5,084 bases of DNA from Dehalococcoidia bacterium. Its GTDB lineage: Bacteria > Chloroflexota > Dehalococcoidia > Lucifugimonadales > UBA3495. Under the pieces are notes generated by a model. That model was not told the origin of the DNA. It searched no databases and worked only from the letters and a program-made list of their open reading frames with translations. Location of the stretch: positions 1 to 5,084 of the forward strand of contig JAJDXU010000003.1 in NCBI GenBank assembly GCA_022823105.1, in the 5' to 3' direction. A program made the position numbers and the translations under genes. The stretch's first letter is position 1, and each line of letters begins with the position of its first letter. Below, piece by piece: positions 1 to 5,084 of this stretch.

Positions 1-623
1 GCTCAAATTGTTGGCGTAGTAGGTTTCAGCGGGCGAACGGGTCGCCAGCGCGTAGATACCGGAGCTCGGGAAATGGCGATCGGGGCGAACGCTGGTGTAA
101 TCGAGCGTGACAGTATCGGAGGCGGTTAACGCGGCGCCGTCCAGGGTGATCAACACCCGGCGCACGTTCCTTCCGGCGCCTGTGATTGTCCGCTCCGTTC
201 CGTTCACCTCTGCGGTCAGAAGATTCTTCAGCGGTCCAGGGTACGCCAGGGGGACATCATAGGTCAGCTCGATGGTGTTGGCGTCGGAAAGCTCGGCCGC
301 GCCCAGCCTGGGCGCCCGAGCGATCGAGTCGGGCAGCGTCAGGCGGTTCAGGTGTGTCAGGTGATCGAAGAAGTCGACCGGTATCTCGTCGATGGGGTTT
401 TCCACCAGGTAGAGCCCCCTGAGCTCGGTGTTCGCGTCCAATATCCCAGCCGGCAGACTGGTGATCCGGTTGGCGGACAGCAGCAGCTCCCGCAGTGCGA
501 CGTTCTCATCGAACACGTTGGCGGGCAGATCGGATATGGAATTGCTTTCGAGATCCAGAAATGTGAGTTTGGCGTTCGCGTCGAAGACACCGGCCGGCAG
601 ACTCTGCAGCCGATTGTGGCTCA
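1..623 (-). CDS. Leucine-rich repeat / SwmB-like surface protein, N-terminal side cut off by an IS
   Basis: The minus strand is open without a stop from 621 to the left window edge (207 codons). The first part holds leucine-rich repeats of 24 residues: SHNRLQS, then units beginning LPAGVFD, LPANVFD, LPAGILD and IPVDFFD, each with the L-x-x-L-x-L-x-x-N pattern (for example LRELLLSANRITS). After the repeats, from about 300 down to 90, comes a beta-rich stretch with ANTIELTYDVPL, VNGTERTI and SDTVTLDYTS. This resembles the SwmB/bacterial Ig-like repeat of large secreted or surface proteins. Such proteins usually mediate adhesion or protein binding outside the cell, but no ligand can be named here. 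The start codon and N-terminal repeats are missing because the IS begins at 624, and sequence beyond the IS does not resume the LRR. The C-terminus lies off the window. The piece is probably a non-functional remnant unless it is translated from within the IS. Confidence 0.85.
313..600 (-). repeat. Four tandem 72-bp LRR coding units
   Basis: Units lie at 600-529, 528-457, 456-385 and 384-313 on the minus strand. Each encodes 24 residues in register, starting LPAGVFD, LPANVFD, LPAGILD and IPVDFFD. The first three are clearly related at the DNA level (CTGCCSGCC opening, then GTTCGA or ATTGGA and GAxAACR). The fourth is degenerate and is the last repeat before the beta-rich domain. Such period-72 repeats can change copy number by recombination. 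Confidence 0.75.
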
Positions 624-640
624 GAGGGTGTCTAAAAAGG
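624..640 (+). repeat. IS left terminal inverted repeat
   Basis: GAGGGTGTCTAAAAAGG. It matches the reverse complement of 1485-1501 at all 17 positions, and the match ends at 641. The transposase stop codon (TAG on the minus strand, 632-634) lies inside this repeat, so the coding region reaches the very tip of the element. Confidence 0.93.
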
Positions 641-1084
641 AGAGAGGCGGGCCAGTCTGCGTAGCGTGAGGCCCGTCATTGAGATGTAAATCCAGGTTTC
701 TGAGGTCTCGCACAATGCTTCGTAATCCTTGCTCAACCGCCGTTGCAGGTTCAGCCAGCCAAAGGTGCGCTCCACCACCCACCGTCGTGGCAGCACCTGG
801 AAGGTGTGTTGCTGTGGGGGACGGCGCACCAGTCCCAGGGTCCAGCCGCCCACCGTCTGGGCCCACTCCACCAGTTTGCCACCGTATGCGCCATCCGCCC
901 AGATCAGTTGCAGCCTGGGGAACCGGCCCAGCAACTGGGTCAGCACCAGCCTGGCGCCGTCCCGGTCCTGGATGTCGGCGGGATGCACCACCACCGCCAG
1001 GGGCAAGCCCAGGGTGTCCACCACCAGGTGTCGTTTGCGGCCCTTCACCTTCTTGCCGGCGTCGTAGCCTCTGGGCCCCCTTTT
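632..1084 (-). CDS. IS5-family transposase, OrfB (catalytic C-terminal part, expressed by -1 frameshift)
   Basis: The frame is open further upstream, to 1384, but only the part after about 1084 resembles transposase. It reads GPRGYDAGKKVKGRKRH, LVVDTLGLPLAVVVHPADIQ, then the second catalytic aspartate in WADGAYGGK and the catalytic glutamate in RRWVVERTFGWL, followed by RRLSKDYE. With D106 of OrfA this completes the DDE triad. The minus-strand sequence at the joint is GAAAAAGGGGGCCC (1086-1073): five A followed by five G. OrfB lies in the -1 frame relative to OrfA, so slippage on this run would give a fusion of about 264 residues, normal for the family. There is no good independent start for OrfB. 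Programmed frameshifting is inferred from the family, and a simple one-base mutation cannot be excluded. Confidence 0.85.
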   Translation of the reverse strand, partial: KRGPRGYDAGKKVKGRKRHLVVDTLGLPLAVVVHPADIQDRDGARLVLTQLLGRFPRLQLIWADGAYGGKLVEWAQTVGGWTLGLVRRPPQQHTFQVLPRRWVVERTFGWLNLQRRLSKDYEALCETSETWIYISMTGLTLRRLARLSPF

Positions 1085-1425
1085 TCCGTGGTCTTCACCG
1101 ACTGGCTGTCGATGATGGCCGCGCTGGGGCTGGCCTGGCGACCCTGAGCCTGTCGTAGCGCAGCATGCAGCGCGCAGTTGGCCCGTTGCCAGGTGCCGTC
1201 CTTGCGCCAGGTCCGGAAGTAATGAAAGACGATGCGCCAGGGCGGCAGATCGTGGGGCAGCATCCGCCACGAACATCCGGTGCGCAGCACGTAGCGAATG
1301 GCGTTGACGATCTCCCGCCGCGGGTAGGTGATGGGCCTCCCGCCCGCTTTGGGTGGCGGCAACAGGGGTTCGAGCAGTTGCCATTCTCGGTCACTGAGGT
1401 CGCTGGGATAAGCTGGTCGTTCCAT
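1045..1425 (-). CDS. IS5-family transposase, OrfA (N-terminal part)
   Basis: This 126-residue frame begins MERPAYPSDLSDREWQLLEP. That is the usual opening of IS5-family transposases, with the DUF4096-type N-terminal domain: GGRPITYPRREIVNAIRYVL, then GCSWRMLPHDLPPW and FHYFRTWRKDGTW. The first catalytic aspartate of the DDE triad is D106 in IIDSQSV. After EKGGP the 0-frame runs out in ATTPARR, a non-conserved tail. The family motif continues in the -1 frame as GPRGYDAGKK. OrfA alone therefore lacks the second D and the E and could only act as a regulator or DNA-binding product. The ATG at 1425 is chosen because homologues start this way, although no clear Shine-Dalgarno sequence precedes it. 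The segment ALRQAQGRQASPSAAII looks a few residues shorter than usual for the family. Confidence 0.88.
   Translation of the reverse strand: MERPAYPSDLSDREWQLLEPLLPPPKAGGRPITYPRREIVNAIRYVLRTGCSWRMLPHDLPPWRIVFHYFRTWRKDGTWQRANCALHAALRQAQGRQASPSAAIIDSQSVKTTEKGGPEATTPARR
1073..1086 (-). promoter_or_regulatory. Probable -1 ribosomal frameshift site in the transposase
   Basis: On the minus strand this is GAAAAAGGGGGCCC. OrfA reads GAA AAA GGG GGC CCA and OrfB reads GGA AAA AGG GGG CCC. Protein similarity to the IS5 family crosses from one frame to the other exactly here. The site is not a textbook X-XXY-YYZ heptamer, so the slip point inside the A/G run is uncertain. Confidence 0.55.
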
Positions 1426-1484
1426 AGGACAACGCTACCACCAACTCCCTTGGCTTTGCCTTCATGCCTTCATCCCAATTAGAC

Positions 1485-1501
1485 CCTTTTTAGACACCCT
1501 C
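1485..1501 (-). repeat. IS right terminal inverted repeat
   Basis: On the minus strand it reads GAGGGTGTCTAAAAAGG, identical to 624-640. It lies about 60 bp upstream of the transposase start, so the transposase promoter should lie between this repeat and 1425. I see no convincing -35/-10 pair there. Confidence 0.93.
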
Positions 1502-1509
1502 TTAGCAAA

Positions 1510-1746
1510 TTGTCGGAAATCTACGGTAAGAGATCGGACTGGTTTCTGGTCGACGAACTTGGAATACCGTTAGCTACGGAAGATCGTACCGAACGTGTCC
1601 AGTGCACTCGCACGCCGGCGGCCAAGGCGCGTCTAGCACTCGAAGCGGCCATTTCGGAATTGCCCGACGGCGTGATCGATGAGATCACGCGACACATTGG
1701 AGCTACCCGCTTGTTCAACCGTTTGGGAGGACCAGACGCACGTTGA
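1510..1746 (+). pseudogene. Unrecognised protein, probable C-terminal remnant next to the IS
   Basis: A plus-strand frame is open from the IS edge to a TGA at 1744-1746. It reads ...LSEIYGKRSDWFLVDELGIP, then an acidic/polar stretch, then AISELPDGVIDEITRHIGAT and RLFNRLGGPDAR. The composition and amphipathic helix pattern look protein-like, and the frame is more convincing than the antisense one. I do not recognise the family. The only nearby start is TTG at 1510 with no Shine-Dalgarno sequence, and the frame opens straight out of the IS terminal repeat. That makes it look like the 3' end of a gene whose 5' part was lost at the IS. It is on the opposite strand to the LRR gene on the other side, so the two flanks are not halves of one gene. 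A complete 78-residue protein with a TTG start is the alternative. Confidence 0.4.
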
Positions 1747-2528
1747 GTCCCGATTCCTGCCGTCTGACTGGGGGCCATGGCACCCGGTTCACTCCATCGT
1801 CACGGCTGGCGCCCATTTGCACATGGACTCCGAGCCTCAGCCCAGCCTACGTGCCGGGATCGTCTGTCAACAAAGGCGACGCGTCATCTGATGATCAAAA
1901 TAACCTTTGGCTCAGATCGTCCCTACGGCTTTGGCTCACCCTGGTCGATCGGTTAGACCGAGACATCGCTCTTTCTGCTTGGCGAAATGCCTTCCGGGTG
2001 GATCGCTTACTACGGTAACGAGGTTGCGATGTCCACGGCCTGCGCCAAAAGCGAGGTTGATCTCCCGAAATTCTTCCGGAGTTGTTGGCCGGGTCGGTTG
2101 GTCACGTCTTGTCATGGTGCCCACCGCTAGTGCGTACCAACGCGTTCGCCATGAATGCAAGCACGTCGAGAAGTGTTTTACCCCGGATATCGCGATTAGT
2201 CGGTGCCTGCATCACAGTAATCACCCAACCCAGGCAGTGGCTGACCAGTCCCACAACGGTCTGAATTTCACAACTCCCACCGACACAGCCGCATTGCTTA
2301 CGCTGCAGTGTCAGGGAAGCACGACCCGTCCTTGCTGACTGCGCCCGTTCGCTGCGCATCTCTATCCCCGCCCTGTTGCTCAGAGCATAGCGACGGGAAC
2401 CGGTCGGTCGGCATCGCGTCGGCGAGCCCTTTGCGGCGCCAAAATCGAGGGGTCGGCCTGTTTCACTACCATTGGGGTACCACACGGTTCGGTGTCCCCA
2501 CTCAACCGGTGGCGAGGCTCTACTGCCG
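1747..2528. other. 782 bp without a convincing gene
   Basis: Several ORFs of 60-180 codons overlap here on both strands. None has a recognisable motif, a good ribosome binding site or plausible protein composition throughout. The most protein-like patches are on the minus strand, GLVSHCLGWVITVMQ and LLDVLAFMANALV around 2140-2260, and PTTPEEFREINLAFGAG around 2050-2090 in another frame. That would fit a decayed gene. No tRNA or CRISPR was seen, and no copy of the ssrA 3' end. The region should contain the promoter of the recombinase module, but I find no clear -35/-10 pair. Confidence 0.5.
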
Positions 2529-2720
2529 ATGCCACGCAAGACCAAACACAGAAAGCCAGCAGCGCTCCCCCCGGAGGAGATCAGGGGTTTCCTGGCGGAA
2601 GTGGGAGAGGTCGTCCGCGAGTACCTTGAGGCCAAGCGGCGTTCGGAGCGTACAATGCTGGACGATGCCGATGATGGAGCGCATGACGATGAGAGCAGTG
2701 GGATATATTCGGGTCAGTGA
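2529..2720 (+). CDS. Small charged protein overlapping the recombinase start (possible recombinase accessory factor)
   Basis: This 63-residue frame starts at ATG 2529, preceded by GAGG at 2514-2517 (11-nt spacing), and ends with TGA at 2718-2720. The N-terminus is strongly basic (MPRKTKHRKP). A predicted amphipathic helix follows (PPEEIRGFLAEVGEVVREYL, residues 14-33, then EAKRR), and the tail is acidic (LDDADDGAHDDESS). It overlaps the recombinase gene by 32 bp in a different frame, so translation of the two is probably coupled. I recognise no named domain. Position and charge layout would suit a DNA-binding helper, a recombination directionality factor or a regulator of the recombinase. That role is inference from context only. 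Its upstream in-frame extension (from 2472) has no ribosome binding site and an unlikely composition, so the ATG at 2529 is preferred. Confidence 0.7.
   Translation: MPRKTKHRKPAALPPEEIRGFLAEVGEVVREYLEAKRRSERTMLDDADDGAHDDESSGIYSGQ
2676..2679 (+). promoter_or_regulatory. Shine-Dalgarno GGAG deciding the recombinase start
   Basis: Five in-frame ATGs (2665, 2671, 2674, 2683, 2689) crowd the recombinase start. GGAG at 2676-2679 is 9 nt from ATG 2689 and only 3 nt from 2683, which favours 2689. The site lies inside the upstream small gene. Confidence 0.6.
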
Positions 2721-4371
2721 CGACGATCAATTGGAAGGGTATTCGATGGACGCGCAGCGGCGGGCTTTCTACGACTACTGCGCACAGAAAGGCTGGGAAG
2801 CCCTCGGGCTCTACGCCGAAGATGGCCACTCGGCGTGGGCGGAATCCAGCGCCAAGCGTCCGGCCTTCCGCCAATTATTGACGGATGCCGCAGCGGACAA
2901 GTTCGACGTTGTCGTCTCTCACACCCTGGACCGCTTTTCACGCAACCTACGCGTCATGCTGGACGCCTTTCACGTCTTTTCTCAGCACAACGTAACCTGC
3001 GCGTCCGTCACCCAGGATATCGATTACTCGACGCCGGAAGGCAAATTATTCATGACCATGCTGGGAGCTTTCGCCCAGTATTTTTCAGACGCATTGTCGG
3101 GCCACACCAAGAAGGGCATGCGAGAACGGGCGATGCAGGGGATGTTCAACGGCGAGCCGCCTTTCGGGTATGAACGTTGTGACGCAGACTGCATTGGCAT
3201 GGACGAAACCCATACCGGATGCCACATCGATCCAGTGGCCGGGCCCGCAATGCTCGAGGCATTCGAGCGGTACAGAAGTGGATCGCATTCCTACCGCACA
3301 ATCGCGGAGGAATTGAACCGGAAAGGGTTCCGCACCAAAGGAAGGCCACGGACCGACTTGGACACCGATGGGACCAAAGAACACCCGGAAAACGTCAAGG
3401 GCGGCCTTTTCACCGGATGGTCGGTTCGCGACCTTTTGAGCAATCGTTTTTTCATCGGCGAGGTGCGCCACAAGGGAGAATACTACCCTGGACTCCATCA
3501 GCCTCTCGTCGGCCCGGATATTTTCAACGAAGTGCAGGAACGCATCAAAGAGAATCGTGCCCGGAAATCAGTTTCCGTCAGCCGAACCAGCCCGCACCCT
3601 CACATGCTCACCGGCCTGCTGCGCTGCCACCAATGCGGGATAAAACTGTGGTCCCAAAGACAGAGGCGAAGCGGCCAGACCTACTACGTGGTCCCCAGAA
3701 AGGGCACGGATAGAAAATGCGCCCATGTCGGCAGGTCGTTCGTGGGTAGCGTGTTCGAGGATCAGGTCGATCAGATCTTCGGCGGTTTCACACTGCGACC
3801 AGACTGGGTTGACTGGATCGTTGAAAACTACGTCGAAGGAACCGACCGTAACGAAAGCCTCAAAAGGCGAAAGGCCCTGCAGGGAAAGATCGAGAGGGCT
3901 AAAGAACTGTACCTGGAGGGCGACATCACCAAGGAACGCTACCTGATCGTCAAAGAGAACGCCGAGGCTGAACTGACGACGATCTACGTGCCGGAACTGG
4001 ACGATGCAGCGGAGGCGGTCAAGGTTTTGACCGACCTGAAAGAACTATGGAACTCAGCGAACCCCGGCCAGCGCAATCGTCTACTGCTGGCGGTATTCCA
4101 CAGCATCTACGTTGATCTGGAAAGTCGCGAGGTCGTGGGATTCCGGCCAATGAAGGCCTTCCACGCCCTCCTTCAGGCAACGAATTACCGGGAAGACGTC
4201 GATGTATGGCCCACCCCGTATGGGGAATTTGGACGGGATGGTGGAGACGGGGGAGAGTCGCACTCCCCGTCCAGAAACTCCCCTGAGCGGATATGCTACA
4301 AGCTTGTTCGGCGCTTTGTTCTCGCCGCTACCGGCTCCCGCCGACGGGATTCGGCAACCGCCAGCCGATGA
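2689..4371 (+). CDS. Large serine recombinase (site-specific integrase of a mobile element)
   Basis: The protein has 560 residues from ATG 2689. It cuts and rejoins DNA at att sites through a serine-DNA link to integrate or excise an element. The N-terminal resolvase domain (2 to about 150) has AVGYIRVSDDDQLEGYSMDA with catalytic Ser10 and Arg8, and the arginine motif LDRFSRN with R82 and R85. Next is a recombinase domain (about 155-290): GEPPFGYE, AEELNRKGFRTKG, WSVRDLLSNRFFIGEVRHKG, HQPLVGPDIFNEVQERI. A zinc-ribbon region starts LLRCHQCG (C313, C316), followed by YYVVPRKGTDRKCAH (C344, perhaps H346). The cysteine that often follows YY is absent. A helical, probably coiled-coil, section spans about 387-435. 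Length fits the large serine family. The last roughly 44 residues (517-560) are antisense ssrA sequence, not family sequence, so the native C-terminus was probably replaced on integration. ORF extension upstream to 2308 is not protein-like. Confidence 0.95.
   Translation: MRAVGYIRVSDDDQLEGYSMDAQRRAFYDYCAQKGWEALGLYAEDGHSAWAESSAKRPAFRQLLTDAAADKFDVVVSHTLDRFSRNLRVMLDAFHVFSQHNVTCASVTQDIDYSTPEGKLFMTMLGAFAQYFSDALSGHTKKGMRERAMQGMFNGEPPFGYERCDADCIGMDETHTGCHIDPVAGPAMLEAFERYRSGSHSYRTIAEELNRKGFRTKGRPRTDLDTDGTKEHPENVKGGLFTGWSVRDLLSNRFFIGEVRHKGEYYPGLHQPLVGPDIFNEVQERIKENRARKSVSVSRTSPHPHMLTGLLRCHQCGIKLWSQRQRRSGQTYYVVPRKGTDRKCAHVGRSFVGSVFEDQVDQIFGGFTLRPDWVDWIVENYVEGTDRNESLKRRKALQGKIERAKELYLEGDITKERYLIVKENAEAELTTIYVPELDDAAEAVKVLTDLKELWNSANPGQRNRLLLAVFHSIYVDLESREVVGFRPMKAFHALLQATNYREDVDVWPTPYGEFGRDGGDGGESHSPSRNSPERICYKLVRRFVLAATGSRRRDSATASR
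4239..4290. other. Probable attachment-site end of the recombinase element (3' end of ssrA)
   Basis: The recombinase gene enters ssrA exactly at its 3' terminus, the classic target position for integrating elements. The T-arm DNA is a near-perfect inverted repeat, GACGGGG(G)AG to CTCCCCGTC (4246-4271). Serine recombinases often use imperfectly symmetrical sites of this size. The precise crossover dinucleotide cannot be seen, because the other element end, with a matching repeat, is not in the window. Confidence 0.45.
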
Positions 4372-4473
4372 AATCTGTGGCCCTGTCTATCGGCGTCGCC
4401 AGGGTAGCATCCCGGAATTATTGGACGTCCGCTTCCCGGCTTCCGGGCGTACCGGTGGCAGACGTAGCCGCGT

Positions 4474-4503
4474 TTAGGCGGCTAGAGCGAATTCACGTTC
4501 GCC
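4474..4503 (-). other. tmRNA tag-peptide reading frame (GEREFALAA)
   Basis: On the minus strand GGC GAA CGT GAA TTC GCT CTA GCC GCC TAA encodes GEREFALAA, ending in the ALAA that ClpXP-type proteases recognise. The preceding TAACT corresponds to the TAGTC before the resume codon in E. coli, which supports GGC at 4503. The tag starts with Gly rather than Ala, as I recall for Dehalococcoides (GERELVLAG). A longer in-frame reading from GGC at 4518 would give GEQVT before it. This is possible because TGGCGAAC occurs twice, 15 nt apart. Confidence 0.7.
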
Positions 4504-4638
4504 AGTTACTTGTTCGCCACTGTTTTTAGCGAGGGCAGCAGCAACCTCGGCCTGCAATCCGTCAGAGACCGCTCCTGTCGAACCTACGCGTCCCCAACTG
4601 TGGATCGACCCCGCCGTTGGTGGGATCATCCCATATAA

Positions 4639-4667
4639 ATGGTATCACCACCCCCCAAAACGGGCAA
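4639..4667 (-). promoter_or_regulatory. Tentative ssrA promoter
   Basis: On the minus strand TTGCCC (4667-4662), a 17-bp spacer and TACCAT (4644-4639) give 4/6 matches to each sigma-70 box. The site is about 44 bp before the mature tmRNA 5' end, which leaves a short leader for RNase P removal. A 13-bp inverted repeat, TGGGA-TCA-TCCCA (4621-4633), lies in that leader. An alternative -10 is TATATG just downstream. Confidence 0.3.
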
Positions 4668-4702
4668 ATCCCACGCGCCCCCAAATGGCGGTCTCTGCGG
4701 TG

Positions 4703-4731
4703 TTGACTTCGCGCCTGCGATGGAGTAGAGT
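4703..4731 (+). promoter_or_regulatory. Probable rRNA operon promoter
   Basis: TTGACT (4703-4708), a spacer of exactly 17 bp, and TAGAGT (4726-4731) form a good housekeeping promoter. It lies about 88 bp upstream of the 16S 5' end. No better pair is visible between ssrA and the 16S gene. Confidence 0.6.
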
Positions 4732-4778
4732 AGCCGAACGTTATCGCCGTTGACGGCACAACGCCTCCGGCGGCAACA

Positions 4779-4790
4779 GGCACTTTAACA
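4779..4790 (+). promoter_or_regulatory. boxA-like antitermination site in the rRNA leader
   Basis: GGCACTTTAACA matches the bacterial rRNA boxA (TGCTCTTTAACA) at 10 of 12 positions. It lies 28 nt upstream of the 16S 5' end, inside the transcribed leader, where Nus factors normally load. Two small GC-rich hairpins precede it (GCCG-TTGA-CGGC near 4746-4757, and CGCC-TCC-GGCG near 4762-4772). Confidence 0.55.
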
Positions 4791-4818
4791 GCTGAATAGT
4801 GAAAGGAAGTAAGGTTCT

Positions 4819-5084
<266 letters not shown>

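Larger units (their letters stand above)
624..1501. mobile_element. IS5-family insertion sequence, 878 bp, complete
   Basis: The ends are a 17-bp perfect inverted repeat, GAGGGTGTCTAAAAAGG at 624-640 and its reverse complement at 1485-1501. Between them sits one DDE transposase in two minus-strand frames. Length, IR type and two-frame layout fit the frameshifting IS5 subgroups (IS427/ISL2-like). Flanking trinucleotides have the TNA form typical of some of these groups, TCA at 621-623 and TTA at 1502-1504, but they are not identical. The IS therefore lacks a perfect target duplication. Left and right flanks also encode unrelated genes, which suggests a deletion or recombination involving the IS after insertion. 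Exact subgroup was not checked. Confidence 0.93.
4239..4595 (-). ncRNA. ssrA: tmRNA (transfer-messenger RNA), complete
   Basis: The 357-nt RNA rescues stalled ribosomes with SmpB: it accepts alanine, enters the A site, then templates a degradation tag. The 5' end GGGGACG (4595-4589) pairs over seven positions, one a G-U, with CGTCTCC (4249-4243), followed by the discriminator A and an encoded CCA ending at 4239. The 5' region has the conserved GGTTCGACAGG. Helix P2 is visible as GAGCGG (4574-4569) with CCGCTC (4290-4285). The T arm is GGGGAG / TGCGACT / CTCCCC (4268-4250), with a 6-bp stem. The loop has G where TTCRANY has its second T. The tag frame ends ALAA-stop. The gene is divergent from the rRNA operon, and its 3' third is overlapped by the convergent recombinase ORF. 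It appears intact and functional, apart from the odd T loop. Confidence 0.95.

Noticed and set aside
186..669. Plus-strand ORFs opposite the LRR region
   Set aside because: The minus-strand frame has clear LRR periodicity. The plus frames are its shadows.
679..1158. Plus-strand ORFs across the IS
   Set aside because: They are antisense shadows of the GC-rich transposase frames and have no motif.
1907..2338. 143-codon plus-strand ORF
   Set aside because: There is no recognisable motif or ribosome binding site, and overlapping minus-strand frames look equally weak.
2308..2688. Upstream extension of the recombinase ORF
   Set aside because: The 127 extra residues are not protein-like (many R, S, P and isolated C), have no ribosome binding site, and overlap the better small ORF. 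Recombinases start just before the AVGYIRVS motif.
4213..4224. CCCC-GTAT-GGGG hairpin as a terminator between recombinase and ssrA
   Set aside because: The stem is only 4 bp with no U tract on either strand, and it lies inside the recombinase coding frame.
4202..4529. Plus-strand ORFs over ssrA (91 and 78 codons)
   Set aside because: They lie antisense to a complete structured tmRNA and have no protein features.
4562..4783. Minus-strand 73-codon ORF between ssrA and 16S
   Set aside because: It covers the promoter region and the tmRNA 5' end. Composition is random and there is no ribosome binding site.

Overview
The window most likely comes from a Chloroflexota bacterium, probably class Dehalococcoidia. 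Three things point there. The 5' end of the 16S rRNA gene at the right edge has a Chloroflexota-like opening (a CTTAATGCATGCAAGTC block). The tmRNA tag peptide reads GEREFALAA, which resembles the Dehalococcoides tag as I remember it (GERELVLAG). The left edge encodes a leucine-rich-repeat protein with a SwmB-like domain, a type I associate with marine and sponge-associated Dehalococcoidia. The phylum call is an inference from short sequences and was not checked by a search.

Layout from left to right. 1-623 (minus): the LRR and SwmB-like part of a large surface-type protein, cut at its N-terminal side. 624-1501: a complete 878-bp IS5-family insertion sequence with 17-bp perfect terminal inverted repeats. 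Its DDE transposase is split into two minus-strand frames joined by a probable -1 frameshift. 1502-1746 (plus): a fragment of an unrelated, unrecognised gene. It does not continue the LRR gene, and the IS has no matching target duplication, so this junction looks rearranged. 1747-2528: about 780 bp with no convincing gene. 2529-2720 and 2689-4371 (plus): a 63-residue basic/acidic protein overlapping a large serine recombinase. 4239-4595 (minus): a complete ssrA (tmRNA) gene with encoded CCA, tail-to-tail with and overlapping the recombinase. 4596-4818: an intergenic region holding a probable rRNA promoter, a boxA-like site and a tentative ssrA promoter. 4819-5084 (plus): the first 266 nt of 16S rRNA.

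The main story is the recombinase-ssrA junction. The recombinase ORF runs into the 3' end of ssrA, and its last roughly 44 residues are the antisense translation of tmRNA. This is what one expects if a serine-recombinase element integrated at the 3' end of ssrA, leaving ssrA intact while the host sequence supplied a new recombinase C-terminus. The small upstream ORF would belong to the same module. The far end of such an element is not in this window.
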